This document shows, piece by piece, positions 46,994 through 54,897 of a stretch of 64,000 nt of DNA. The first letter of the stretch is position 1; each line of letters starts with the position of its first letter. Below the pieces are notes generated by a model. It was not told the DNA's origin. It did not search any database and worked only from the letters and a program-made list of their open reading frames with translations. Source of the stretch: Sediminivirga luteola (GTDB lineage: Bacteria > Actinomycetota > Actinomycetes > Actinomycetales > Brevibacteriaceae); assembly GCF_014639315.1 (NCBI RefSeq), contig NZ_BMFY01000005.1, positions 186,001-250,000 on the forward strand, given 5' to 3'. A program made the translations under genes and the position numbers.

Positions 46994-48367
46994 ATGACCG
47001 AAGTACAGCAGCTGGCCGCCTTCGCCGAGGCGGCCGACGAATCCTGGCTCAGCGACGAGGCACGCGAACAGCTCCTCGTCCGCGTCCTCGACACCATCGG
47101 CGTGGCGATCGGCGCCATCGACGCCGCGCCCGTCCGCGCCATCCGCGAGCTCACCGCCGAACTCGGCGGCAGTCCCGCCGCCACCCTCATCGGCGGCGGG
47201 CGCACCTCACCGGAACGTGCCGCGTTCTACAACGGCGCGCTCAGCCGCTATCTGGACTACATGGACTCCTACCTGGCGCCAGGGGAGACGAATCACCCCT
47301 CCGACAACCTCGGTGCCGTCCTGGCGGCGACCGAGTACGCCGGAGGCACGGGACGCGACTTCCTCTCGGCGCTGGCGGTGGCGTACCAGATCCACACCCG
47401 GCTGTCCGATGTCGCGCCCGTCCGGGCGAAGGGATTCGACCACACCACCCAGGGCGCCTATGCGGCTGCCGCGGCCTGCGCCAAGGCGCTCGGCCTGGAC
47501 GCCGGGCGCATCGCCAACGCCGTCGCCATCGCCGGGACCGCGAACAACGCACTGCGCGTCACCCGCACCGGAAACCTGAGCCACTGGAAGGGCCTGGCCT
47601 ATCCGAACACGGCCAAGGAGGGCATGTTCGCGGCGCTCCTGGCCAGCAAGGGGATCACCGGGCCCGAGGCCGTCTTCGAAGGCAACAAGGGCTTCAAGGA
47701 GACCATCGCGGGTGACTTCACGATCGACTGGTCCGCCGAGGACCTGGAGCAGGTGCGTCGCACCATCGTGAAGAAGCACAACGCGGAGATCCACTCGCAG
47801 TCCGCGCTCGACGCCGCGCTGGACATCCGCGCTCAGGACGGCTTCACGCCACGGGCCATCGCCGCGGTGCGGCTGAAGACGTTCGACGTGGCCTTCTCCA
47901 TCATCGGCGGCGGTGAGGAGGGCGATAAGCGGATCGTCCGCACCAAGGAGGAAGCCGACCATTCGCTGCCGTACATGCTCGCCGCAGCGCTGCTGGACGG
48001 GCAGGTGGGTGTGGAACAGTACGCGCCGGAGCGGATCGTCGCCGACGACGTGCAGGATCTGCTCAAGAAGGTGGAGATCACCCCGGACGCAACGTTCTCG
48101 GCCAGGTTCCCGGAGCAGATGCCGGCAGATCTGGAGGTCGAACTCGCCGACGGCACCGTGTTCCGTTCCAGCCAGAACTCCTACGAGGGATTCCACGACG
48201 ACCCGCTCAGCTGGGATCGGGCACGGGAGAAGTTCGACCGTCTCGCAGCGCCGTTCACCAGTGACGATCTGCGCGACGAGATCGCCGGGCAGATCCGCCA
48301 GCTGGGGGACGGGCCGATCACCGGCCTGACCCATGCGCTCGCCCGGGTCAGCACCGAGCGCGGGTAA
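46994..48367 (+). CDS. MmgE/PrpD family protein
   Basis: 457 residues, GGAGG six bases before the ATG. 2-methylcitrate dehydratase-like (PrpD) fold: all-helical N-terminal domain with RVLDTIGVAIGAIDAAPVRA, ATLIGGGRTSPERAAFYNGALSRYLDYMDSYL, and DNLGAVLAATEYAGGTGRDF; KGFDHTTQGAYAAAAACAKAL; C-terminal lid domain with KKHNAEIHSQSALDAALDI. The family includes 2-methylcitrate dehydratase, cis-aconitate decarboxylase and iminodisuccinate epimerase-like enzymes. No prpB/prpC genes adjoin, so the methylcitrate cycle is not indicated. Probably in one operon with the ComA-like gene 130 bases downstream. Confidence 0.9.
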   Translation: MTEVQQLAAFAEAADESWLSDEAREQLLVRVLDTIGVAIGAIDAAPVRAIRELTAELGGSPAATLIGGGRTSPERAAFYNGALSRYLDYMDSYLAPGETNHPSDNLGAVLAATEYAGGTGRDFLSALAVAYQIHTRLSDVAPVRAKGFDHTTQGAYAAAAACAKALGLDAGRIANAVAIAGTANNALRVTRTGNLSHWKGLAYPNTAKEGMFAALLASKGITGPEAVFEGNKGFKETIAGDFTIDWSAEDLEQVRRTIVKKHNAEIHSQSALDAALDIRAQDGFTPRAIAAVRLKTFDVAFSIIGGGEEGDKRIVRTKEEADHSLPYMLAAALLDGQVGVEQYAPERIVADDVQDLLKKVEITPDATFSARFPEQMPADLEVELADGTVFRSSQNSYEGFHDDPLSWDRAREKFDRLAAPFTSDDLRDEIAGQIRQLGDGPITGLTHALARVSTERG

Positions 48368-48497
48368 GACAGAACACAGGGTCCGGCGTGCAGAGCACAA
48401 CGCGATGAGCACCGAGCGAAGTGCGCAGGTGCGGCTCCCGGCAGCTACCGCAATGCGGGAGAACCCATCTACCGAAAGAACAATCAAGGAGGATCAC

Positions 48498-49334
48498 ATG
48501 TCCACCGACACCACCCAGCACGATGTCAGCTTCGACTTCGTCCCCCGGGCGCACCGCCCGGCCAAACCGCGGTCGATCGGCCTGACTGAGATCCGCGCAC
48601 CGTACTACTCCACGTTCGGCACCCGGCATCTGCAGGACGTCTTCGACGTCGCCGGCCAGTGGGTGGACGGCATCAAATGGGCTGGCGGCTCGTTCGCGCT
48701 GCTGCCGCGCGAGCAGGTCCGCGCGTTCAGCGACATCGCCCACGAGCACGACGCCTATGTCTCCTCGGGCGGCTGGATCGAGACGGTCCTGCGCTACGGG
48801 CCCGATGCCGTCGACGCGTACCTGAAGGAGGCCAAGGAGGCCGGCTTCGACGTGATCGAGATCTCCACCGGTTTCATCATGCTCCCCACCTCCGGCCTGC
48901 TGCGGCTGGTGGAGAAGGTCACCAAGGCGGGCCTGAAGGCCAAGCCCGAACTCGGCATCCAGATCGGCTCCGGCGGTGACTCCACGGAAGCGGAACTCGC
49001 GGCGGAGGGGAAGAAGGACATCGGCGATCTGATCGACCGGGCGCAGAAGGCGCTCGACGCCGGTGCCGAGATCATCATGATCGAATCCGAGGGCATCACG
49101 GAGAACGTCGTGGAGTGGAACACCGGGGCCGCGGCGTCCATCATCAACGGCGTGGGCCTGGAGAACGTGATGTTCGAGGCGGCCGACCCCCTGGTGTTCG
49201 AGTGGTACGTGAAGAACTATGGCAACGAGGTGAACCTCTTCGTCGACCACTCGCAGGTGCTGCAGCTGGAGGGGCTGCGGCAGAACATCTGGGGCAATAA
49301 GAGCACCTGGGGCCGGATCATCAACCCGGCCTGA
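48498..49334 (+). CDS. Phosphosulfolactate synthase (ComA)-like protein
   Basis: 278 residues from ATG 48498 with AAGGAGG seven bases upstream. TIM-barrel family of ComA, which adds sulfite to phosphoenolpyruvate to make phosphosulfolactate in coenzyme M synthesis. Family-like segments: VAGQWVDGIKWAGGSFALLP, AYVSSGGWIETVLRYG, AKEAGFDVIEISTGFIMLP, KAKPELGIQIGSGGD, GAEIIMIESEGITENV and VNLFVDHSQVLQLEGLRQN. About 25 residues longer than archaeal ComA at the N-terminus. Coenzyme M is not expected in most actinobacteria, so the real reaction is open; another sulfonate or a PEP-addition reaction is possible. Paired with the MmgE/PrpD gene. Confidence 0.88.
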   Translation: MSTDTTQHDVSFDFVPRAHRPAKPRSIGLTEIRAPYYSTFGTRHLQDVFDVAGQWVDGIKWAGGSFALLPREQVRAFSDIAHEHDAYVSSGGWIETVLRYGPDAVDAYLKEAKEAGFDVIEISTGFIMLPTSGLLRLVEKVTKAGLKAKPELGIQIGSGGDSTEAELAAEGKKDIGDLIDRAQKALDAGAEIIMIESEGITENVVEWNTGAAASIINGVGLENVMFEAADPLVFEWYVKNYGNEVNLFVDHSQVLQLEGLRQNIWGNKSTWGRIINPA

Positions 49335-49468
49335 GGAGCGCTCCTCGCCGGTGAGGCCGGCGGGCAGCCCAGGTAGGCCGCCGATGCCTGCGGGCGGCGC
49401 CCGTGACGAGGGCCGGAACACCCGTGTTCCCGCTCTGTCACGGGCGTCTTCCATGCCCTGGTGGCCGT

Positions 49469-49474
49469 TATCCT
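49469..49474 (+). promoter_or_regulatory. -10 box of the 49481 gene (leaderless)
   Basis: TATCCT, six bases before ATG 49481, no Shine-Dalgarno. Confidence 0.5.
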
Positions 49475-49480
49475 GGACGC

Positions 49481-50623
49481 ATGGGACGACGACCGCTGCT
49501 GGGCGGCGCCAAGCGCGAGCGGGAACGCAAGGAACGCGAGGCCGCCGAACGCCAGTGGCTCAAGCGGGTGCGACCGCCCGGAACAGGCGCCGATGCCCCT
49601 GAGCCTGCCGTGCCGGGTGACGGCTCGGGTCCGTCCGTGGGCAATCCGGGCGACCCCGGCGATCCGGTTCGGCCTGCCAGCCCTGATGGTCTTGCCGGTC
49701 ATTCTGGTCCTGCTGGATCCGCCGGTCCTACCGGTCCCGGCATCGCGGACCCGAGCCGTCAGCCCGCCCAGGAGGAATCCCTGCCTCCACGCCCAGGGCA
49801 GGGACCGTCTGTATCACGCACACCGAGCCGCACATCGGCCCCGGCCCCTCCCGCGATGACGGGCGTGCCGACGGCGCCACCTGAGCCGCCACGGTCGGCC
49901 CCGGCGAAGGCAGTTCAGACAGGCTCCTCGCCCGCGCAGGGCGGGCAGCAGGAACGGCACGGAGCAGAGGCCGCGTCCGCCGCCCCGGGTCCTTGGGCGC
50001 TGGCGGATGTGCCCGCGGGCCCGCGGACTGACCCCGCTGCGCCGCCGCCCCTTCCCTCCGGCCCGCCTGGTACCCCGTCCGGGCAGTCTGGTGCCGAGAC
50101 GACCCTGCCGTGGACATCATCGTCGCCGGATCCATCGAGCGGCCGGGACTCTCACGCGCAGACTCCTCCGGCAGAGCCGCCTGGCGGCCCGGGCCTGTCC
50201 TGGGTGACGGGGACCTCGGCGTTCGTGCCGGAATACGCCGCGGACGCAAGTTCAGAGGTGACAGGTGCAACGGCGCCGGATGCCGGCCCGGAACGCGCGA
50301 CGGACGCAGGTTCAGAGGCGACAGGTGCATCGGCACGCGGCGCAGGTCCGGAGGCCGCCCCGGACGCCGCGATGCCCCAGCGGCGGCGGGACCGGCGCGA
50401 GGCTGAGGCGCCGAAGCGTGAGAGGCGGCGCAAGGCGAAGGGACGGAACTCCCGCCATGACGTCATGCGGGCCGGAGATGGAGACGTAGGAGCGCCGGAA
50501 CACGCGCCGGAGGGCGGGAAACCGGACCGTTCGGCACGCATGGCGACGGCCGGCTGGGCGCTGCTCATCCTTGTGTGCGTGGCGGCGGCCGTCATCGCAC
50601 TCGGCGGCGGACTGCGCCCTTGA
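49481..50623 (+). CDS. Pro/Ala-rich tail-anchored membrane protein
   Basis: 380 residues. A basic, coiled-coil-like start (KRERERKEREAAERQWLKRV) is followed by about 270 residues of low-complexity Pro/Ser/Gly/Ala sequence, a basic region (MPQRRRDRREAEAPKRERRR), and one C-terminal membrane helix (TAGWALLILVCVAAAVIALG). Such proteins are common beside divisome or wall genes but no domain is recognisable. A 60-base tandem repeat lies at 50241-50360. Codon positions follow the genome's GC3 bias, which supports the frame. Confidence 0.65.
   Translation: MGRRPLLGGAKRERERKEREAAERQWLKRVRPPGTGADAPEPAVPGDGSGPSVGNPGDPGDPVRPASPDGLAGHSGPAGSAGPTGPGIADPSRQPAQEESLPPRPGQGPSVSRTPSRTSAPAPPAMTGVPTAPPEPPRSAPAKAVQTGSSPAQGGQQERHGAEAASAAPGPWALADVPAGPRTDPAAPPPLPSGPPGTPSGQSGAETTLPWTSSSPDPSSGRDSHAQTPPAEPPGGPGLSWVTGTSAFVPEYAADASSEVTGATAPDAGPERATDAGSEATGASARGAGPEAAPDAAMPQRRRDRREAEAPKRERRRKAKGRNSRHDVMRAGDGDVGAPEHAPEGGKPDRSARMATAGWALLILVCVAAAVIALGGGLRP
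50241..50360 (+). repeat. Two-copy 60-bp tandem repeat
   Basis: Copies start at 50241 and 50301 (both CGGACGCA(A/G)GTTCAGAG), encoding a 20-residue unit DA(S/G)SE(V/A)TGA.A..AGPE inside the disordered region of the preceding protein. Similar at DNA level, so a recent duplication. Confidence 0.7.
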
Positions 50624-50953
50624 AACCCCAGCGCTGAAGCCCCGCGCGAGTACAAAGCGCGAGGCACAATGCGGGAGTGTCATGCCAGGACACGACCGTC
50701 GACGGTCGTAATGCGGCGCATGATCTCGGTGCCCGGCGAAGAAGGTCGTGTCTTGTGGGCGCCAGTGCGGATCGCGCTGGTCCGCCCGGTGAAATTCCGA
50801 TGCGGGGGATTCTGCTGGCTCAGCCTGCGAGCCCTGTGCGCGGGACGCTATCCCAGCTCCCGAGCGGCGGGTGAGCGCTATGACGCCGTTTCCCGCCGCT
50901 GGGCCGGTGGATGGACTGACCGCACTGTCGTGAATCACGCTGATTCAGTCGGT
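50624..50953. other. 330-base intergenic region at end of tad locus
   Basis: Between convergent genes. It contains a perfect 18-bp palindrome (50692-50709, ACGACCGTC|GACGGTCGT) and a TGAATCA-CGC-TGATTCA hairpin (50931-50947) directly after the tadG-like stop, which may end the pilus transcript. No gene seen. Confidence 0.5.
50692..50709. repeat. Perfect 18-bp palindrome
   Basis: ACGACCGTCGACGGTCGT, no loop, in a non-coding gap between convergent genes. A palindromic protein site is more likely than an RNA hairpin because there is no loop. Confidence 0.5.
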
Positions 50954-51628
50954 TCAGTCGACCAGCCGGATGTCAAAGAACTTGGCGAAGTCGTCGGGAT
51001 CGTACGAAGCGGACATCGGGACCGGACCGATGTACCCGACGGTGGCCGAGCCCACACCCGGCGCGCTGCAGATGACTTCCCAGCTGATCACGGTAGGGCT
51101 TTTGGGAGGCCATATAACGTTCTGCTTCCGGCAGATGATCCCCGCCTTTGCGCGGACTTCGGCTGTCGCGGTTGCTTCGGCCTGAGGGGTACCGACCAGC
51201 CGGTCCGCGGTGCCGGAAACGTCAGTTTTCTCTGCCAGGGTGTCCACGGTGACCCGGTGCACCGATGTCCCGGACGGGAATTGCCGGTAGCTCGTCACGC
51301 TGGAGTTGTCGTTCTGCGCGGCGTATTCGTTCGCGGCTCCGCGTCCCGCGTTCATGCTCGGCGTGGAAGACGACGGGCCACGCGCCGGGCCCCAGTCGAC
51401 CGGGGATTTCGGAGGCGGCTGGGTTCGCAGCCACCACCCGATCCAGCTGTATCTCATCTCTGTGGCGGCGGCGAGGGCGGCGGCGTCGGCGGCCTTCTGG
51501 GCTTTGCCGCGGGAATCGCTTGCCTGGCCGAAGATCATCAGGCCGACGCCGACCATCAGGACCACGAGAGCAAGCGAGACGACGGCCAGGGACATCTGAC
51601 CGTCGTCTCGCTTGAGCGGGGATCGCAT
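50954..51628 (-). CDS. TadG-like pilus assembly / minor pseudopilin protein
   Basis: 224 residues from ATG 51628 (a GTG at 51631 directly precedes it). N-terminus KRDDGQMSLAVVSLALVVLM resembles TadE/TadG pseudopilins: a Gly before a hydrophobic helix, though Glu at +5 is replaced by Ala, so prepilin-peptidase processing is less certain. KAQKAADAAALAAATEMRYS is the typical TadG helix. The external region has two Cys (GIICRKQ...VICSAPG). Ends the tad locus, 45 bases after flp. Probably assists secretion or initiation of the Flp pilus. Confidence 0.75.
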   Translation of the reverse strand: MRSPLKRDDGQMSLAVVSLALVVLMVGVGLMIFGQASDSRGKAQKAADAAALAAATEMRYSWIGWWLRTQPPPKSPVDWGPARGPSSSTPSMNAGRGAANEYAAQNDNSSVTSYRQFPSGTSVHRVTVDTLAEKTDVSGTADRLVGTPQAEATATAEVRAKAGIICRKQNVIWPPKSPTVISWEVICSAPGVGSATVGYIGPVPMSASYDPDDFAKFFDIRLVD

Positions 51629-51673
51629 CACGGGGATCTCAAGGGGTGGGGATGATGTGCGTGAGGGACTCGA

Positions 51674-51910
51674 TCAGCCTGCGGTCTTGCCGAAGATGCT
51701 GTCGATGACGCCCTGGATGCCGGTGCTGATCGCGTTGTTACCGCTGGTGCTGAACCAGGTGACCAGACCGGCGATGATGACGGTGATGACCACGGCGATG
51801 CCGACGTACTCGATGGTGCCCTGACCGGCCTCGCGACGCTCCTGCAGCGCGGTGGAGACGGCCTGGACGTTCTCGTCGATGCGGTTCTTCATCTTGAGCA
51901 GCTGGACCAT
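51674..51910 (-). CDS. flp: Flp-type major pilin
   Basis: 78 residues from ATG 51910 (GGAAG upstream). Type IVb Flp prepilin: hydrophilic leader of 29 residues ending in Gly29, then QGTIEYVGIAVVITVIIAGL with Glu34 at position +5, the class signature. The mature pilin is about 49 residues, typical of Flp (about 50). Leader is longer than usual and contains a helical segment (NVQAVSTALQERR). It follows the two-component genes by 120 bases and may have its own promoter for high expression. Confidence 0.88.
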   Translation of the reverse strand: MVQLLKMKNRIDENVQAVSTALQERREAGQGTIEYVGIAVVITVIIAGLVTWFSTSGNNAISTGIQGVIDSIFGKTAG

Positions 51911-52032
51911 TGTTCTACTTCCTTTACGTTTCGAAGGGGAGCTTGCGATCACCACGATGCCAGCGCCGGCCAGGCCGGACGAGGGCACCTGGGCCCATCA
52001 CCAGGCCCAATCGCGGGAGTGGGCCCGCAGGC

Positions 52033-52839
52033 CTATGTCCGGCTCCGGAACCAGACGCTGACGGCCTCCGCTCGGGACGTCACCGCCATCTTGGCGAAGA
52101 TGCGGTTGACGTGGTTCTTCACCGTTTTCTCGCTCAGGAACAGACGTTCGGCGATCTCACCATTGGCCAGGCCGTCGGCGATGAGCCCCATGACCTCGGC
52201 CTCGCGGGTACTCAGGCCGAAGGGGGAAGAACCACGCGGGGGCAGTTCGGTGACGGCGGTGACCTGGTGGGGTTCACCGGCGAGCGCCACTCCGGGTGCA
52301 CCGGCGCCCTCGGGGACCGGCGCGCCACCCGGTAGCCGCGCACTGTGCTGTGCCCCTGTTCCGCCGGGGGCTTGACCGCCGGACGCGGCGAGCTGCACGG
52401 CCGGCGGAGATGCAGGAGCTGCGGCCGCAAGCCCGCTGAGCACGGCGGATGAGGCGCTGGGCGACATGAGCATGGAGCCGGCCATCACCGAGCGCAGCGC
52501 CTGGGAGAGGTATTCCACTTCCAGCTCGCTGTAGACCACATAGCCCCTGGCCCCCGCCTGGACGGCGGCGGTCACGATCTCGGCCTCCTCGCTGTGGGTG
52601 AGCATCACGACGGCACAGCCCGGAGAGATGAGGCGGGCCGCCTCGATGCCGTTCATCTCCGGCATGCGCACGTCCAGCAGGCAGACATCCGGGGACAGCT
52701 CGGCGGCCATGTCCACGGCCTGGCGGCCGTTCTCGGCGGCGCCGACGAGTTCCACATCGGGCGTGTTCGTCAGGATCTGCTCCAGGCCGAGACGGACGAC
52801 GCTATTGTCATCGGCGATCAGCACGCGCAGGGGCGTCAT
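52033..52839 (-). CDS. LuxR-type (NarL family) response regulator
   Basis: 268 residues from ATG 52839. Receiver domain 1-115 with acidic pair DD in LIADDNSVVR, phospho-acceptor Asp in VCLLDVRMPEMNG, Thr in VVMLTHSEEAE and the terminal Lys position replaced (YVVYSELEVEYL rather than LxK). A 75-residue Ala/Pro/Gly-rich linker follows, longer than usual, then a LuxR helix-turn-helix (LSTREAEVMGLIADGLANGEIAERLFLSEKTVKNHVNRI). Overlaps the kinase gene by 32 bases. Probably controls flp or the tad locus. Confidence 0.9.
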   Translation of the reverse strand: MTPLRVLIADDNSVVRLGLEQILTNTPDVELVGAAENGRQAVDMAAELSPDVCLLDVRMPEMNGIEAARLISPGCAVVMLTHSEEAEIVTAAVQAGARGYVVYSELEVEYLSQALRSVMAGSMLMSPSASSAVLSGLAAAAPASPPAVQLAASGGQAPGGTGAQHSARLPGGAPVPEGAGAPGVALAGEPHQVTAVTELPPRGSSPFGLSTREAEVMGLIADGLANGEIAERLFLSEKTVKNHVNRIFAKMAVTSRAEAVSVWFRSRT

Positions 52840-53998
52840 GCGTTTCCTCCTCGGAGGCGATGGGGACTGAGAGGAGTACCCGGGTACCCGAGCCCTCCTC
52901 GGAATCAAGGGTCAGGGTGCCGCCGATCTCCTCGGCGCGCTCCCGCATGCCGGCCAGCCCGTAGTGCCCCGGCTTGCGGCGGCGCCGCAGCCGGAATCCG
53001 GCGCCGTCATCGGCGATCTCCAGACGCAGCCAGCCGCCTTCACAGCGGGCCGTGCACCTGATCTCCTCGGCGCCGGAATGCTTGGCGGCGTTCACCAGCG
53101 CTTCCTCGGCGACCTTCACCGCGGTGTAGCGCACATCCGCCGGCAGCCGGCAGCAACCGGCGGTCTCCAGGCGGACCCGGACCGGGTGGAAGGCCTGAAG
53201 CTCGGCGGCGATGTTCTCCAGCGCGCGCTCCAGCGGCGGATTGGAGGCGCTGCGCAGATCGGTCAGGAGCGTCCTGGACTCGCGGATGGCCTGCTGCGCA
53301 GATTCGCTGATGCTCCTTGCGCCCTCCGCGGGCCCGCCGGCCATCGCGAGCGCCTTCGCCTGCAGGTCGATCCCGACCAGCGTCTTCACCAGGGAATCGT
53401 GAAGCTCCCGGGCGATCCGTGAGCGTTCCTCGCCCAGGGCGGCATCGCCGGCGGCGTTCCGCACGGCTTCCATCGAGGCGTTCACCCTGTCCTGCAATGC
53501 ACGCATGGAGCCGCCGACATAGGCGAGCGCGGCGAAGAGCATGAGCGCGCCGAGCACCGCCGTGGCCCCGGCGGGACCCGGCAGCGTCTCCATCACCGCC
53601 CGGTACACCTGGACGGCGGCGTAGCCGGCGCCCAGCAGCGCTGTCAGCAGCACCCGGCCCACCGCGTCGAAGAACAGCCCGATCAGCAGCGCGGTCGAGC
53701 CCAGGTAGGCCAGATAGGCTCCGTGCGCGGAGGTGCTGGCGAAGATCAGCAGCGCGACGATGATGTCCACGCCCATGATCGCCGGATGCCGGGTGATGAG
53801 CGGGGCCAGCCGATGCCATCCCAGCAGGAGGACCAGAGAGCCGAGCATGGTGGCGCCCAGCAGGATGAGCTCCAGAACGCCCGGGTGGCGGGGCCAGCTG
53901 AGCACCACCGGGTAGGCACAGAGCAGCCGGAGGATCAGCGCGATCTTCCCGCACTGCACCAGGACGTAGCCCGCCTTGGGCGGCGCGAGCCGCCTCAT
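52808..53998 (-). CDS. NarL-type sensor histidine kinase within tad locus
   Basis: 396 residues. Six hydrophobic segments in residues 20-165 form a membrane sensor with almost no extracytoplasmic loops, so it likely senses something in or near the membrane. The HisKA_3 domain has the phospho-accepting His in SRIARELHDSLVKTL; the HATPase has VAEEALVNAAKHSGA (N box), EIADDGAGFRL (G1) and GLAGMRERAEEIGGTL (G2). Its ATG overlaps the tadC stop (ATGA), and its 3' end overlaps the response-regulator gene by 32 bases, so kinase and regulator levels are tied to pilus-machine expression. Confidence 0.9.
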   Translation of the reverse strand: MRRLAPPKAGYVLVQCGKIALILRLLCAYPVVLSWPRHPGVLELILLGATMLGSLVLLLGWHRLAPLITRHPAIMGVDIIVALLIFASTSAHGAYLAYLGSTALLIGLFFDAVGRVLLTALLGAGYAAVQVYRAVMETLPGPAGATAVLGALMLFAALAYVGGSMRALQDRVNASMEAVRNAAGDAALGEERSRIARELHDSLVKTLVGIDLQAKALAMAGGPAEGARSISESAQQAIRESRTLLTDLRSASNPPLERALENIAAELQAFHPVRVRLETAGCCRLPADVRYTAVKVAEEALVNAAKHSGAEEIRCTARCEGGWLRLEIADDGAGFRLRRRRKPGHYGLAGMRERAEEIGGTLTLDSEEGSGTRVLLSVPIASEEETHDAPARADRR

Positions 53999-54897
53999 GG
54001 CGCGCTCCCGAACAGCTCGCCGAAGTCCAGTCCGGCGACGAAGTACATGCTCACGATGATGAGCACCATGGTGCCGGGCACCATCACGATGGTGACCACG
54101 CCGGCGATCTTGGGGGAGGCCTTCGACGCTTCCTGGCGTGCCTTCTGGGCCCGTGCCCGGCGCATGTCCAGGGCGATCTGCTCCAGCGCGTCGACCAGCG
54201 GCGACCCGAGCTCCTCCGCCTGCAGCATGGAGGTGATGAAGGCATCCATCGACGGGGACTGCGTGCGTTCCCGGAGCGCCCGGAACGCCTCGTAGCGGGA
54301 AGTGCCGACGTCCATCTGCCGCATCGCGGTGCGCATCTCCTCGGCCAGCGGTCCCTCGGTCCGTTCGGTGACCCTTTGCAGCGCACCACGGAACGAAAGG
54401 CCCGCGGAGACGGTGACGGCGAGGATGTCGAGGAAGTCCGGAAGGGCGTCCTCGATGGCCGCCTGTCGTTTGCGGCCACCTGAGATGAGCGCCAGATCGG
54501 GGACGAAGAACCCGATGGCGAGCAGCAGGAGAGGCAGATACGGTGACTGCAGCATCAGCCCCAGACCGATGGCGCCCAGACCGCAGATGAGCAGCAGCCG
54601 GGCTTTCATGGCGAAGAAGTCGCCGATGGTGGGGAACTGCGGATCCTGGGCGTACAGGACCTGGCGCGCGATGAGGTCCCGGTAGCCGGGGCCGGCCAGA
54701 CCGGCAACCTCGGGCCCGAAGCGGCGTCCGAACCTGGTCAGCAGGCTTTCCCGGCGGCGGCGCTGTGCCGAGTCCTTGATCAGCGCACGGTCCTCCTGCG
54801 CCAGATGCCCCAGGGGATCGGAACGGACCAGGACGAAGCCGCGGATCGCGAAGAGCAGGATCAACGCTGCGACCAGGCCGAAGAGCAGTGCCGCCAT
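53995..54897 (-). CDS. tadC: Type II/IV secretion inner-membrane protein TadC
   Basis: 300 residues from ATG 54897. GspF-fold platform protein: AIEDALPDFLDILAVTVSAGLSFRGALQRV, the cytoplasmic EEMRTAMRQMDVGTSRYEAFRALRERTQS, SMLQAEELGSPLVDALEQIA, and a last helix ending GLDFGELFG. About four membrane segments. Works with TadB as the membrane platform driven by TadA. Start overlaps the tadB stop by one base (TGATG). Confidence 0.92.
   Translation of the reverse strand: MAALLFGLVAALILLFAIRGFVLVRSDPLGHLAQEDRALIKDSAQRRRRESLLTRFGRRFGPEVAGLAGPGYRDLIARQVLYAQDPQFPTIGDFFAMKARLLLICGLGAIGLGLMLQSPYLPLLLLAIGFFVPDLALISGGRKRQAAIEDALPDFLDILAVTVSAGLSFRGALQRVTERTEGPLAEEMRTAMRQMDVGTSRYEAFRALRERTQSPSMDAFITSMLQAEELGSPLVDALEQIALDMRRARAQKARQEASKASPKIAGVVTIVMVPGTMVLIIVSMYFVAGLDFGELFGSAP

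Noticed and set aside
46994-48367. Assignment of the PrpD-fold gene as 2-methylcitrate dehydratase prpD
   Set aside because: No prpB or prpC next to it and the family has several activities; family-level name kept.
53995-53998. Possible frameshift at the tadC/kinase junction
   Set aside because: It is a normal ATGA stop-start overlap like those elsewhere in the locus.
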